The notes: a model not told the origin generated them from the sequence alone. Shown: positions 1-8,487, counted from the first letter of the stretch. The stretch: 64,000 nucleotides of DNA from an uncultured Treponema sp. (GCA_934718065.1 CAKUZR010000005.1:62001-126000), one strand, 5' to 3'. A program made the numbers and translations.

Positions 1-1
1 G

Positions 2-862
2 CCGACCGTCCGCGATGTGCCGGTTTTCCCCGAATACGAAGTCAAGCCCGGCGACACTTGGCAGGCAGAAGGCCACGAAGCCCACGATTTGCGCCGCACT
101 TTCAACATCCAGAAGCCTTTCAAAGTTCCGTTCACCGCCGACTACAAATATCTTGGCGACGTAACTGACCAAAACGGAAAAACGCTCAGCAAAATCAGCA
201 TTTTCTACAAGCTTTATTTTGAAAGTCCCTCGCAGAATTCTTACCGCCAGGATTACGGAAACCTTCCGCACATCACAAAAGGCTACTCAAACCAGACAGT
301 TTTCTGGGACAACGAGCGCGGCACAATCGAACGCTATTCCGAAGAATTCCGGATTATGATAGAAACATATTTCGGCGACCAGATTCTTTTCACCGGAACC
401 GCCCGCGCCGAAGTTACGGAATTTGAGCGTGTGAACACAAAGGAAAACCGCGAAAAAATCTCAGAAAGTCTCAGCAGCCTTGGTCTTGAAAACGTTGATT
501 TGAAGGAAAATGAAAAAGGCCTCACGATTTCAATAGAAAATATTCAGTTTCTTCCCGATTCCGCCGAACTCATACCCGCGGAAAAAGAAAAACTTGCCCG
601 GATTGCCGAAATTCTCAAGGAATTCAACAACGATCTTCTTGTAACAGGGCATTGCGCAAACCGCGGAACGCTCAGGAACCAGCAGATTATTTCCGAGGAG
701 CGTGCTGTTTCCGTTGCGCACTATCTTTCCGAGCTTAAAGTCAGAGACCCGAAATGTATTTTCACGCAAGGCAAAGGCGCTTCCGAGCCGGTGGCCTCCA
801 ACGCAACTGAAGCCGGCCGCGCAAGAAACCGCCGCGTTGAAATCACAATCATGGATGAGTAG
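2..862 (+). CDS. OmpA-family peptidoglycan-binding protein, 5' end outside window
   Basis: The reading frame is open to the left edge, so the true start and any signal peptide are missing. About 287 codons are visible. The last ~110 residues form an OmpA C-terminal domain: the segment IQFLPDSAELIPAEKEKL, then VTGHCANRG (usually GHTD.xG), then the closing motif GRARNRRVEI. This fold binds the peptide of peptidoglycan, normally in the periplasm. The upstream ~160 residues match no family I recognise. A paralogue with the same C-terminal architecture lies at 50011-51369. The Asp/Thr usually found in the GHTD motif is replaced here by CAN, so ligand contacts may differ. The GTG at 17 is just an internal valine in an open frame. 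The gene converges on the GGDEF-EAL gene across the dispersed repeat. Confidence 0.85.
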   Translation, partial: PTVRDVPVFPEYEVKPGDTWQAEGHEAHDLRRTFNIQKPFKVPFTADYKYLGDVTDQNGKTLSKISIFYKLYFESPSQNSYRQDYGNLPHITKGYSNQTVFWDNERGTIERYSEEFRIMIETYFGDQILFTGTARAEVTEFERVNTKENREKISESLSSLGLENVDLKENEKGLTISIENIQFLPDSAELIPAEKEKLARIAEILKEFNNDLLVTGHCANRGTLRNQQIISEERAVSVAHYLSELKVRDPKCIFTQGKGASEPVASNATEAGRARNRRVEITIMDE

Positions 863-880
863 GGCAAAATTGAGCTCCAA

Positions 881-1053
881 ATTTTTATATATTTGGGTGG
901 CTTTTGGCAGGTTCGTTAAGCTCACCAGCCAAAACCAGGCTTTTCAGGGTTGCGGCTTCCGCCTCCATTGCTGCACGCAAGCTCTGCTTCCGTTCCGCAA
1001 CGCGCTCCGCGCGCCCTTTCAATCCTTGCCACATCCGTAACGCCAAATCAAAA
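881..1053 (-). repeat. Dispersed structured repeat, copy A
   Basis: The reverse complement of this ~170-bp stretch aligns along almost its whole length with 19941-20106. Shared blocks include GTGGCAAGGATTG, GCAGCAATG(A/G)AGGCGGAAGCC, CTGAAAAGCCTGGTTTTGG and AAAAGCCACCCA. A small hairpin CGCGC-GGA-GCGCG is kept with a changed loop, while two longer stems that are perfect in copy B are partly decayed here. It fills the gap between two convergent genes. The short overlapping ORFs that can be read through it are not conserved as proteins and are most likely artefacts of the repeat. Confidence 0.85.
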
Positions 1054-1060
1054 CGGAATT

Positions 1061-2740
1061 TCATTCAACCGCGGAAGTTTCCATGTTCAGCAGCACGGAT
1101 TTATTTCCCGCAATGTATTCCTCGCACCTTTCCTGAGTCATCGGTTTTCCAAGCAAATATCCCTGGATAATGTTGCAGTTGAATTTCCGCAGAAGCTCAA
1201 GCTGTGAATTCTGCTCAACGCCCTCGGCGATTGTCATAAGCCCCATGCTTGAAACCATCGAAATTATCGAATTTGTGATGTTCGCCTGAATTCCGTTCTT
1301 TGAAGTAATGTCGTTTATAAAAGATTTGTCAATTTTCAGCGTGTCAAGCGGAAGCATCTGAAGGTAGCTCAGCGAGGAATAGCCGGTTCCAAAATCGTCA
1401 AGCGAAATCCTGAAGCCCATGTCTTTCAGCATTTTCAGCTTTGAAACCGCGTCGTCCATGTTGTCAATCATTATTCCCTCGGTGATTTCGATTTCAATAA
1501 AATTCGGGTTCAGGTCGTATGTGGCAAGAAGACTTTTCAGTTCAATCAGAATATCCGGCTGCTTCAGCTGAATCGGCGAAAGATTTACAGAAATAACTCC
1601 TGAAAAGCTGTATTTTGTCTGCCATTTTTTTAACGTTGAAAAAGCCTTGTTCAGAACCCAAGTTCCAATCGGCAGGATAAGCCCGCATTCTTCCGCCAGC
1701 GGAATAAAAACTGACGGCGGAATTTGCCCGAACTGCTCGTCGTGCCAGCGGATCAACGCTTCAAAGCCGCGCAAATCGCCGGTTTTCACATCAAACTGCG
1801 GCTGGTATGAAAGCGTGAACTGGCTTGAAAGAACCGCCTGTGTCATTCTGTTCTGAATATTAAGCTTTTGAATCAGCACGCGCTGCATGTCCGGCTTGAA
1901 AAACTGGAACTGATTTTTTCCGTCCTTTTTTGCGGAATGCATCGCAATGTCCGCGAACCGCAGAAGCTCCTCTTTATTGCAGGAATTATCCGGATAAACA
2001 GAAATTCCCCCGGAAATATTTATTTCCTGCAGCATGAAAGCCTCAAGAATTGTGTCAGTAATGTTTCCAATCGAATCTGTTGAAATTGAATTCTGGATTA
2101 CCGCAAGAAATTCGTCTCCGCCAAAACGGTATGAGCTGATAACTCGCTTTGAAAACTGCTTAAGAATTTCGGCCGCTTTTTTAATAATTTCATCTCCGGC
2201 CTGATGTCCCTGCGCGTCATTTATGTTTTTTATGTTGTCAATATTTATAAGAAGAAGTCCGAGCTTGTTGCCTTCAAATTCAGCGCATTCCATCATGTGC
2301 GGAAATTCTTCGTCAAACTGGTTTCTGTTCGGAAGAGAAGTCAGCGAATCGTGAAAAGCCGTGTCCCTGAGTTTTTGCTCGTTGTTTTTCTTTTCTGTGA
2401 TGTTCACAAGGTTTACGACAACCATTCCGTCTTTTGTTCCTTGAAACTGAACTTCAAACCAGGCTTTGCTTAGCTCTGAATAATAGTCAATCGGCGAAAC
2501 AGGAATTCCGTTCAAAGCCTTGTCGCCTAAATCAATCCACGGAACATTTGGATTCAATAAATCCTTGAATTCTGAAAAATTATGACATTCTGAAATTTTC
2601 GGGTTTACAGAACTGAAAAAACTTTTGTTTGCAAATACAAGCTCAAAATCAATGGTTCTAGAACCGTCGCGGATTGGTTTTGCAATCAGAATCGGTGAAG
2701 AAAATGCGTTTAAAATCGAAGAAAAATCCGGTTCGTTCAT
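1061..2740 (-). CDS. GGDEF-EAL cyclic-di-GMP turnover protein
   Basis: A 559-residue cytoplasmic protein without membrane segments. Residues ~1-115 look like a PAS sensor domain. A GGDEF domain follows (~125-285) with an intact RFGGDEF signature. An EAL domain (~300-550) has FEALIRW, VNLSPIQL, IEITEG, DDFGTGYSS and EGVE. Both active-site signatures are present, so it could make and break cyclic di-GMP; by family precedent, tandem proteins often have one dominant activity, which cannot be read from sequence. The start is supported by a textbook promoter (TTGACA, 17 nt, TAAAAT) ending 6 nt before the ATG, with no Shine-Dalgarno, so the mRNA is probably leaderless. It is transcribed alone. Confidence 0.95.
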   Translation of the reverse strand: MNEPDFSSILNAFSSPILIAKPIRDGSRTIDFELVFANKSFFSSVNPKISECHNFSEFKDLLNPNVPWIDLGDKALNGIPVSPIDYYSELSKAWFEVQFQGTKDGMVVVNLVNITEKKNNEQKLRDTAFHDSLTSLPNRNQFDEEFPHMMECAEFEGNKLGLLLINIDNIKNINDAQGHQAGDEIIKKAAEILKQFSKRVISSYRFGGDEFLAVIQNSISTDSIGNITDTILEAFMLQEINISGGISVYPDNSCNKEELLRFADIAMHSAKKDGKNQFQFFKPDMQRVLIQKLNIQNRMTQAVLSSQFTLSYQPQFDVKTGDLRGFEALIRWHDEQFGQIPPSVFIPLAEECGLILPIGTWVLNKAFSTLKKWQTKYSFSGVISVNLSPIQLKQPDILIELKSLLATYDLNPNFIEIEITEGIMIDNMDDAVSKLKMLKDMGFRISLDDFGTGYSSLSYLQMLPLDTLKIDKSFINDITSKNGIQANITNSIISMVSSMGLMTIAEGVEQNSQLELLRKFNCNIIQGYLLGKPMTQERCEEYIAGNKSVLLNMETSAVE

Positions 2741-2746
2741 AGAATA

Positions 2747-2775
2747 ATTTTAAGAGCAAATATTTCTTTTGTCAA
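2747..2775 (-). promoter_or_regulatory. Sigma-70 promoter of the GGDEF-EAL gene, leaderless
   Basis: On the minus strand TTGACA (2770-2775), a 17-nt spacer and TAAAAT (2747-2752) lie upstream of the ATG at 2738-2740. Only 6 nt separate the -10 box from the ATG, so transcription should begin at or within a base of the start codon. No purine-rich ribosome site is present. Confidence 0.75.
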
Positions 2776-2808
2776 AAAAAATAGCCGGAAATTTTGAACT
2801 TTCCGGCT
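2774..2808 (-). terminator. Rho-independent terminator of potABCD
   Basis: A perfect 9-bp stem AGCCGGAAA/TTTCCGGCT with an 8-nt loop is followed on the minus strand by a run of eight T's just downstream of the potD stop. It separates the pot operon from the GGDEF-EAL promoter, whose -35 overlaps the T run. Confidence 0.85.
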
Positions 2809-2830
2809 GGTTTGTACGTTTCTGCTGAAT

Positions 2831-3883
2831 TTAGTTTGTTGAAATCCTGAGCGATTCCCAGTATGAATAATATTTGTCGAGCCATTCGCCGATGTCGTTT
2901 TTCAACTCGCATTTTTCCATTATTTCAGCAGGATAAAGCGGAGTTGTTGTCCGGAATTTTTCTGCTTCAAGGTTCACATAGTCAGGAAACCTGAAGAAAT
3001 CAAGAAATTTCGCATAATTTTCAGGTCTGTGGATGAAATTTATAAATTCCGAGGCAAGCTCAACATTCTTTGAGTCTTTCAGAATGCACATGCTGTCCAA
3101 ATACGAAGGGCCGCCGTCTTCCGGAATAAAGAAATCGATTGTGTCTGCCCATTCTTCCTCTGGAATTTCTCCGTAGACACATTCGGCGTATCCCTGGCAA
3201 AGCCACAAATCTCCGCGGGCAAAATCCTTTCCGAATCCTTCCGCATCAAATTTTACAATGTTTGGAAGCCATTTTGTTTTTATCAGGCTGACCGCAGATT
3301 TCAGCTCATCTTCGTTTTTTGTGCAGACGCTTTTTCCCTGGAATTTCAGCGCATCGCCGATAACTTCACGGTAATCGTCCATCATTGAAGCGTGTCCGGC
3401 AAACTGCGGATCCGCAAAAATATTCCATGTCCGCTCATAGTTTCCGCCCGGAACTTTTTTCTTGTTCACAGAAATTCCCGCCGCGCCAAAATAATATGGA
3501 ACAGCGTAAGTCATTTCCGGGTCGTAAGGAATTTTTTCAAGAATTTTCGGATTGATTTTGCTTCTGTTTGTAAATTTCGACTGGTCAATCGGCTGAAGCA
3601 TTCCTTTTTTCAGCATGATTGAAACAAAATCCTGGGAAGGCACGACAATGTCAAAACTTCTTGCGCCGCCGTTCACAATTTTATTGTACATCGTTTCATT
3701 TGAGTCATATTCAGTGACTACAACTTTGCAGTCGAATTCTTTCTCAAATTCAGCTACAACATCAGTCGGCGTGTAATATGTCCAGCTGTAGAGCTTTAAA
3801 ACTTGTTTTTTTTCACAAGAAACAAGACCAAAAGCCGCTCCAAGAATTGAAAATGCGGCAATAATTTTAGAAGTGATTTTCAT
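2831..3883 (-). CDS. potD: Spermidine/putrescine-binding lipoprotein PotD
   Basis: This is the 350-residue substrate-binding component of a polyamine ABC importer. The N-terminus is a lipoprotein signal with lipobox LVSC, so it is probably anchored to the inner membrane's periplasmic face. Matching PotD/PotF features include LKLYSWTYY near the mature N-terminus, EYDSNETMYNKI, DIVVPSQDFV and the closing region with YYSYWESL. It is the last gene of potA-potB-potC-potD, 46 nt after potC, with a GGAGG ribosome site and a strong terminator downstream. Whether it prefers putrescine or spermidine cannot be told from sequence alone. Confidence 0.95.
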   Translation of the reverse strand: MKITSKIIAAFSILGAAFGLVSCEKKQVLKLYSWTYYTPTDVVAEFEKEFDCKVVVTEYDSNETMYNKIVNGGARSFDIVVPSQDFVSIMLKKGMLQPIDQSKFTNRSKINPKILEKIPYDPEMTYAVPYYFGAAGISVNKKKVPGGNYERTWNIFADPQFAGHASMMDDYREVIGDALKFQGKSVCTKNEDELKSAVSLIKTKWLPNIVKFDAEGFGKDFARGDLWLCQGYAECVYGEIPEEEWADTIDFFIPEDGGPSYLDSMCILKDSKNVELASEFINFIHRPENYAKFLDFFRFPDYVNLEAEKFRTTTPLYPAEIMEKCELKNDIGEWLDKYYSYWESLRISTN

Positions 3884-3929
3884 AAATCGGCCTCCAAAAA
3901 TGAATATTTAAAGTCATCGTTTTGATGGC

Positions 3930-4805
3930 TTAATGACTTGCGGCAAAAGTTTTTAATCCTTTGCGCAGTGCAATTGCAATAAGACAAATAATGATTATAA
4001 GAACAAAGCTCAGCGCGTTTATAACAGGGCTTACTCCGTGCCGGATCATATTGTAGACATAAATCGGAAGCGTCTCCACATTTCCGTTCACGAGAGAAGT
4101 TATTACAAAATCTTCAATTGACATTGTGATGCTCATCATGAATCCGCTCAAAATTCCAGGAAGAATCGCCGGCACAATTACAAGCCAGAGGGTCTGGCTT
4201 TCAGAAGCGCCCAGGTCGTGGCTCGCCTCTATGATTGAATAGTCAAATTCGTCAACGCGTGCGCTTACCATAAGATAAACAAACGGAAGACAGAATGTTG
4301 TATGCGCGATAATTATCGTTAAAAGCCCAAGATTCATGTGGATTCCGCTTAGAAAAATCAGCAGGGAAACGCCCATGATTACTTCCGGCAGAACCATCGG
4401 CAGAAAGCTTACAGACTGAATATAGTTTCTTCCGAAAAATTTGTACCAGCTTATTCCGATTGCGGCGAGCGAGCCTAAAATCGTTGCCAGAAGCGCGGAA
4501 ACAATCGCTACAATCGCGCTGTAAAGCAGGCTCATCCAAAGCCGTCCGGAACTGAAAATCAGCTCCTCGTACCAGCGGAACGATGCTCCTGTAAAATTCG
4601 TTCCTTTTGACTCGTTGAACGAATAAAAAATAATCACGAACAACGGAATAAAAAGAAACAGAAGCGCAACGAACAGAACAGTTTTTGAGAAACTTAACAC
4701 AGGAGCGTGCTTTTTCCAGAATCTTTTTGCGTGCCTGTGGTTTTCCGACTTCGGGTGGCTTGCCTTTTCAAGAATAGATAAAATTACAGAAACCAAAAAA
4801 TCCAT
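3930..4805 (-). CDS. potC: Polyamine ABC transporter permease PotC
   Basis: This 291-residue inner-membrane permease is the second of the PotB/PotC pair. It has about six hydrophobic segments and the cytoplasmic EAA loop that docks on the ATPase (EASHDLGASESQTLWLVIVP). The N-terminus carries an unusual ~35-residue basic, His-containing extension (SHPKSENHRHAKRFW) before the first main membrane segment. The gap to potB is 10 nt, consistent with co-transcription and translational coupling. Confidence 0.94.
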   Translation of the reverse strand: MDFLVSVILSILEKASHPKSENHRHAKRFWKKHAPVLSFSKTVLFVALLFLFIPLFVIIFYSFNESKGTNFTGASFRWYEELIFSSGRLWMSLLYSAIVAIVSALLATILGSLAAIGISWYKFFGRNYIQSVSFLPMVLPEVIMGVSLLIFLSGIHMNLGLLTIIIAHTTFCLPFVYLMVSARVDEFDYSIIEASHDLGASESQTLWLVIVPAILPGILSGFMMSITMSIEDFVITSLVNGNVETLPIYVYNMIRHGVSPVINALSFVLIIIICLIAIALRKGLKTFAASH

Positions 4806-4815
4806 AGAACTTTCC

Positions 4816-5838
4816 TTATTTTGATTTGCTTTCAGAAATGCCGGTTTCTTCCCGTGCGGCTGATTTCTTCAGTTTTGCGTCCTGCCGCTCGCTGATAAGC
4901 ATCGCCAGAATCGCAAGCATGCTCACAAGCGTAAGAAGCACGCTGAACGCAGAGGCAAGCGGAAGATTTCTAGCTTTGTTTATCTGGTCCATGATGATAT
5001 TTCCGAGCATATAGCTTTCCGTTGAGCCAATCAGCTGCGGAACAGTGTAGTTTCCAAAAATCGGAATGAACGTGAAAATCAGCGCGCTTATTATTCCGCT
5101 TTTTATTCCCGGAATAAGAATTTTTATCATAGACTGAGGCTTTGTGGCTCCCAGGTCCCGCGCGGCTTCCAGCAGCGAAAAGTCAAATCTGTCAACCGAA
5201 GTGAAAATCGGCAGAATCGCATACGGAAGATACATATAAATGCTTACAAGTATTACCGCGCCTTTTGTGTACATGAATTTGTGCGGAACAAAAACCGCGC
5301 CGTCATTTTTTATTGAATGGAAAATGTTGAAAAATGCCCTGCAGATCCAGTTCAAAAGTCCGTCCTGACCAAGAATTGTCATCCAGGCGAAAACCCTGAT
5401 AAGAGAATTTGTAAGGAACGGAATTATCACAAGAATCAGGAAGAATGTCTGGTGCTTGCTTCTTGCAATCGCATATCCGCATGGAAGCGCAATCAGAATG
5501 GAAATCAGCGTTGAAACAACAGACATCCACAAAGTTCTTATAAAAATGAATGCATACGCCCTGCTGAACATCTGCTTGTACGCGGTGAAACTGAATTCCG
5601 GAATTACTCCGCCGAACATATCACGCTTCATGAACGAATAGCAGAGAATTATCGCCAGAGGAATCACAAAGAAAACTGAAAACCATGCGCCCATCGGCCA
5701 CGAATAAGCCGCTCCAGGATTCGGTTTTCTGAATTTTGAGGCGCGCGCATTTTCCGCAAGACGCAGCAAAAAGTTCTTTTTTCGGGCTGGAGAATTTTCT
5801 TTTCCAGTCGGTGGCTGTTCTTCTTTTGTTTCTTTCAT
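4816..5838 (-). CDS. potB: Polyamine ABC transporter permease PotB
   Basis: This 340-residue inner-membrane permease is somewhat longer than the usual ~285 residues. The extra length is a charged cytoplasmic N-terminus (~45 residues rich in Lys/Glu) and a charged C-terminal tail (ERQDAKLKKSAAREE). About six membrane segments surround the EAA loop EAARDLGATKPQSM. It lies 14 nt after potA and 10 nt before potC. Confidence 0.94.
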   Translation of the reverse strand: MKETKEEQPPTGKENSPARKKNFLLRLAENARASKFRKPNPGAAYSWPMGAWFSVFFVIPLAIILCYSFMKRDMFGGVIPEFSFTAYKQMFSRAYAFIFIRTLWMSVVSTLISILIALPCGYAIARSKHQTFFLILVIIPFLTNSLIRVFAWMTILGQDGLLNWICRAFFNIFHSIKNDGAVFVPHKFMYTKGAVILVSIYMYLPYAILPIFTSVDRFDFSLLEAARDLGATKPQSMIKILIPGIKSGIISALIFTFIPIFGNYTVPQLIGSTESYMLGNIIMDQINKARNLPLASAFSVLLTLVSMLAILAMLISERQDAKLKKSAAREETGISESKSK

Positions 5839-5852
5839 GTTTCTGCCTTTGC

Positions 5853-7052
5853 TTATTTATTGATATTTTCAACAATATATCCGTCTTCCGCGGACCATGA
5901 AATATAAACTGTGTCCTTCCATTGAATTTCCGGACCGTCGTCAAGATAATTCGTGTGCTGCTTGAATACTTTTACAATAGTTCCGTTTTCCAGCCTTACA
6001 TAAAATTTCGACTGGAATCCTGTGTAAATCGGCTCTTCCACAATTCCCTTGAAAACGTTTATGTCTTTTCTTCCGGCGAACGCAGGCTCTTCAAGCGTGA
6101 TTCTTATTTTTTCCGGCCGCACTGTGAACGCAACTTTCTGGCCTTCGTCAGTGTGCTCAAAATCTGTGACCAGGATATTCTTGTCTTCTTCCCTGGTCGC
6201 CGCTGTTTCTCCGGTAAGCTGCGCCTGCATTCCCAGAGCCGGCGTGTTCAGCGTAACCATGTGCTCAATGTCCGGTTTTCCAGGGACTTTGTAAGCCTCG
6301 CATTTTACAACAGTGCTTTCAAAAAGATTTGTTTCTCCAATAAACTGCGCAACAAACTGAGTGGCAGGGCTTTCGTAGATTTCAAAAGGCGTTCCAACCT
6401 GAAGAACGTTTCCAGCGTTCATTACAGCGATTCTGTCGCTTACGGCAAGGGCTTCGCTCTGGTCGTGCGTTACATAAATAAATGTGATTCCAATCTTATC
6501 GTGCAGATTGTCAAGGTCAATCAGCAGGCTGGAGCGCAGTTTTGCGTCAAGAGCTGAAAGCGGCTCGTCCAGAAGAAGAACTTTCGGCTCGTTTATAAGC
6601 GCTCTGGCGATTGCAACTCGCTGCTTCTGTCCGCCGGAAAGCTGGTTCGGCTTTTTGTAGATGTGCTGGTCCAGCTGCACAAGGTGAACGTATTTTCTAA
6701 CTTTTTCGTCAATTTCGTTTTTAGGAAGTTTTCTAAGCCTGAGAGGAAAAGCGATGTTGTCATAAACCGACATGTGCGGAAAAAGCGCGTAAGTCTGAAA
6801 GACAGTGTTTGAATGTCTTTTGTTGGCAGGAAGTCCCGCCACATTCTTGTCGTCAAAAAGGACTGCGCCCTCGTCTGGAAATTCAAAGCCCGCAATGATT
6901 CTAAGAAGCGTGGTTTTTCCGCATCCTGAAGGTCCGAGCAAAGAAAAGAATTCTCCTGGTTTTATTGTAAAATTTACGTCATTAAGCGCGACAAAATCTC
7001 CGAAAGTTTTGTTCACGTGGTCAATTTTTACCTGGCTGCCGTTCAAATCCAT
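5853..7052 (-). CDS. potA: Polyamine ABC transporter ATP-binding protein PotA
   Basis: This 399-residue ATPase energises the PotBC permease. Walker A is GPSGCGKTT (~40-48), the Q-loop region is VFQTYALFPHM, the ABC signature is LSGGQKQR (~138-145), Walker B is LLLDEP (~159-164), and the H-loop is VTHDQSEAL. The last ~140 residues fit the TOBE-type regulatory domain of the CUT1/MOI family. An acidic insertion with TREEDKN around residue 290 is longer than in enteric PotA. It is the first gene of potABCD. The ribosome site GAGG sits very close to the ATG. Confidence 0.96.
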   Translation of the reverse strand: MDLNGSQVKIDHVNKTFGDFVALNDVNFTIKPGEFFSLLGPSGCGKTTLLRIIAGFEFPDEGAVLFDDKNVAGLPANKRHSNTVFQTYALFPHMSVYDNIAFPLRLRKLPKNEIDEKVRKYVHLVQLDQHIYKKPNQLSGGQKQRVAIARALINEPKVLLLDEPLSALDAKLRSSLLIDLDNLHDKIGITFIYVTHDQSEALAVSDRIAVMNAGNVLQVGTPFEIYESPATQFVAQFIGETNLFESTVVKCEAYKVPGKPDIEHMVTLNTPALGMQAQLTGETAATREEDKNILVTDFEHTDEGQKVAFTVRPEKIRITLEEPAFAGRKDINVFKGIVEEPIYTGFQSKFYVRLENGTIVKVFKQHTNYLDDGPEIQWKDTVYISWSAEDGYIVENINK

Positions 7053-7077
7053 TTCCTCTTAGTCATAATTTATTTTT

Positions 7078-7109
7078 GTTACAATGTAACTAATATTTAG
7101 AATAGTCAA
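7078..7109 (-). promoter_or_regulatory. Putative pot operon promoter with 13-bp palindrome
   Basis: A perfect palindrome GTTACA-A-TGTAAC (7078-7090) lies just upstream of potA. On the minus strand a -35-like TTGACT (7104-7109) precedes it, and the best -10 match TACATT (7083-7088, spacer 15) falls inside the palindrome. This layout suits a repressor site overlapping the promoter. The regulator is unknown and the spacer is short, so the promoter call is tentative. Confidence 0.45.
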
Positions 7110-7156
7110 TAATGTTTTGCCAAATATTTTATTTTTTTTCAAACTTTTTTCAAAAC

Positions 7157-7185
7157 TTGCAGAGAGCGGAAATCTGCATTATAGT
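7157..7185 (+). promoter_or_regulatory. Sigma-70 promoter of the small membrane-protein gene
   Basis: TTGCAG (7157-7162), a 17-nt spacer and TATAGT (7180-7185) lie 30 nt before the ATG at 7216. That gene has a GAGGT ribosome site at 7205-7209. Confidence 0.6.
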
Positions 7186-7215
7186 AAAATATATTTTTTG
7201 TTATGAGGTAATACA

Positions 7216-7455
7216 ATGGTATCTCTTGTTATTGGTCTTGTTTTTATTGCTTTTACAGTTTTTTCGGTGCTTCCGAATATGCCGCTTGCCTGGGGCAGCG
7301 ATGTTGTTCAGTTTCTAAAAGGCTGCGCGCCGGTTCTAGCCGCATTTCTTGGGCTGATTCTTCTTTTTATCGGAGCTGCTGATATAAAGGATAAAAAAGA
7401 AGCTAAAAAGGAAGAAAAGGAAGCCAGAGCCAGGGCTGAAGAAAACAAGGAATGA
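7216..7455 (+). CDS. Small two-span membrane protein with charged tail
   Basis: This 79-residue protein matches no family I recognise. Residues 1-20 and ~38-55 are hydrophobic and should form a membrane hairpin. The last ~25 residues are almost entirely Lys, Glu and Ala (KDKKEAKKEEKEARARAEE), typical of a cytoplasmic charged helix. It has a clear GAGGT ribosome site 6 nt before the ATG and its own promoter. It lies upstream of rplM on the same strand but rplM has a separate promoter. Confidence 0.75.
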   Translation: MVSLVIGLVFIAFTVFSVLPNMPLAWGSDVVQFLKGCAPVLAAFLGLILLFIGAADIKDKKEAKKEEKEARARAEENKE

Positions 7456-7469
7456 TTTTCTTTTATCTA

Positions 7470-7608
7470 TTGACTTGTTGATTTAATTTGTAGTACATTT
7501 AAATCCCCGTATATAGGAATAACGACTGCTCATCGTTGTTCTGCAGTTTATTTTGTCAGATGCAAAGACATTTAAACGGCGTAAAACTTTAACTATTAAG
7601 GTATATAC
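7470..7608 (+). promoter_or_regulatory. rplM-rpsI promoter and ~105-nt leader
   Basis: TTGACT (7470-7475), 18 nt, then TACATT (7494-7499) make a plausible promoter. The ~105-nt leader that follows contains a small hairpin (AACGA, 7-nt loop, TCGTT). L13-S9 operons in other bacteria are controlled by L13 binding its own leader, so this leader is a candidate for similar control. No known leader consensus was matched. Confidence 0.45.
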
Positions 7609-8040
7609 ATGAAAACTATTTTCGTAAATGAAAAGGCTCAGAAGCGCGACTGGTATATCATCGACGCTGCTGGCAAACCACTTGGACGCGTAGCTGCTAA
7701 GGCTGCTGCAATTGCTCGCGGTAAGAACAAAGCTACTTATACACCAAACCAGGAAATGGGTGACTATGTTGTAATCATCAATGCTGACAAAGTTGCTGTA
7801 ACTGGCGGCAAAGAGACAAAAAAGATTTACTACAAATATACAACTGGTTTTGTAGGAAGTCTTCGTGCCCATACATTTGAAAAATTGATTGAAAAACATC
7901 CTGAGGAACCAATTGAACTTGCTGTAAAAGGTATGCTTCCTTCTGGACGTCTTGGACGTGTTCTTCTTTCAAACGTAAAAGTTTACGCTGGATCAGAACA
8001 TCCGCATGCTGCTCAGAACCCAAAGGTTATTGAACTTTAA
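7609..8040 (+). CDS. rplM: 50S ribosomal protein L13
   Basis: This 143-residue protein has the full-length L13 fold. Diagnostic segments are DWYIIDAAGKPLGRVAAK, GDYVVIINADKV and the C-terminal KGMLPSGRLGR followed by KVYAGSEHPHAAQNP. It binds 23S rRNA early in large-subunit assembly. It is followed 12 nt later by rpsI, the usual bacterial pairing. A ribosome site AAGG precedes the ATG. Confidence 0.98.
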   Translation: MKTIFVNEKAQKRDWYIIDAAGKPLGRVAAKAAAIARGKNKATYTPNQEMGDYVVIINADKVAVTGGKETKKIYYKYTTGFVGSLRAHTFEKLIEKHPEEPIELAVKGMLPSGRLGRVLLSNVKVYAGSEHPHAAQNPKVIEL

Positions 8041-8052
8041 TAGGAGTCTAAG

Positions 8053-8445
8053 ATGGTAAAGAACATTGCTATTGGAACAGGTAGAAGAAAGACAGCTGTA
8101 GCACGTGTGTTTGTACGCGACGGCTCAGGAAAAATTGTTGTAAACGGAAAAGATGTTAAAGAATATTTCGCTACAGAAGAGCAGGTAAAAGTTGTTCAGC
8201 AGCCATTGCTTGTTACTTCAAGCGACAGCAAATATGATATCCTTATCAATGTGTTTGGCGGCGGATTGAATGGACAGGCAGCAGCTTGTCTTCATGGAAT
8301 TTCACGCGCTTTGACACAGCTTGATCCAGACAACAGAACTTCTTTGAAGTCAAATGGATTCCTTACTCGCGATTCTCGTATGGTTGAACGCAAGAAGTAC
8401 GGTCAGAAAGGCGCTCGCCGACGCTTCCAGTTCTCTAAACGCTAA
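8053..8445 (+). CDS. rpsI: 30S ribosomal protein S9
   Basis: This 130-residue S9 has the conserved opening [13 protein letters not shown], the segment [19 protein letters not shown] and the basic C-terminal tail ending RRRFQFSKR that reaches the decoding-site tRNA. It is the second gene of the rplM operon, with an AGGAG-type ribosome site before its ATG. A weak hairpin overlaps the stop codon. Confidence 0.98.
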   Translation: MVKNIAIGTGRRKTAVARVFVRDGSGKIVVNGKDVKEYFATEEQVKVVQQPLLVTSSDSKYDILINVFGGGLNGQAAACLHGISRALTQLDPDNRTSLKSNGFLTRDSRMVERKKYGQKGARRRFQFSKR

Positions 8446-8454
8446 AGCGTTTTT
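8437..8454 (+). terminator. Weak hairpin at the end of rpsI
   Basis: AAACGC (8437-8442), loop TAAA containing the start of the stop codon, then GCGTTT and two more T's form a 6-bp stem with a short U tract. It may attenuate transcription into recX, which begins 42 nt after the rpsI stop. The stem is short, so the call is weak. Confidence 0.35.
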
Positions 8455-8487
8455 AACGTTAGAACGTTTATTTTACCGGAAAGTCTG

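Noticed and set aside
702..1207. Three overlapping small plus-strand ORFs between the OmpA and GGDEF-EAL genes
   Set aside because: They read through the dispersed repeat or the end of convergent genes, have no ribosome site, and their reading frames are not kept in the second copy.
5922..6557. 211-codon plus-strand ORF inside potA
   Set aside because: Antisense to a clearly conserved ABC ATPase; composition is that of the complementary strand.
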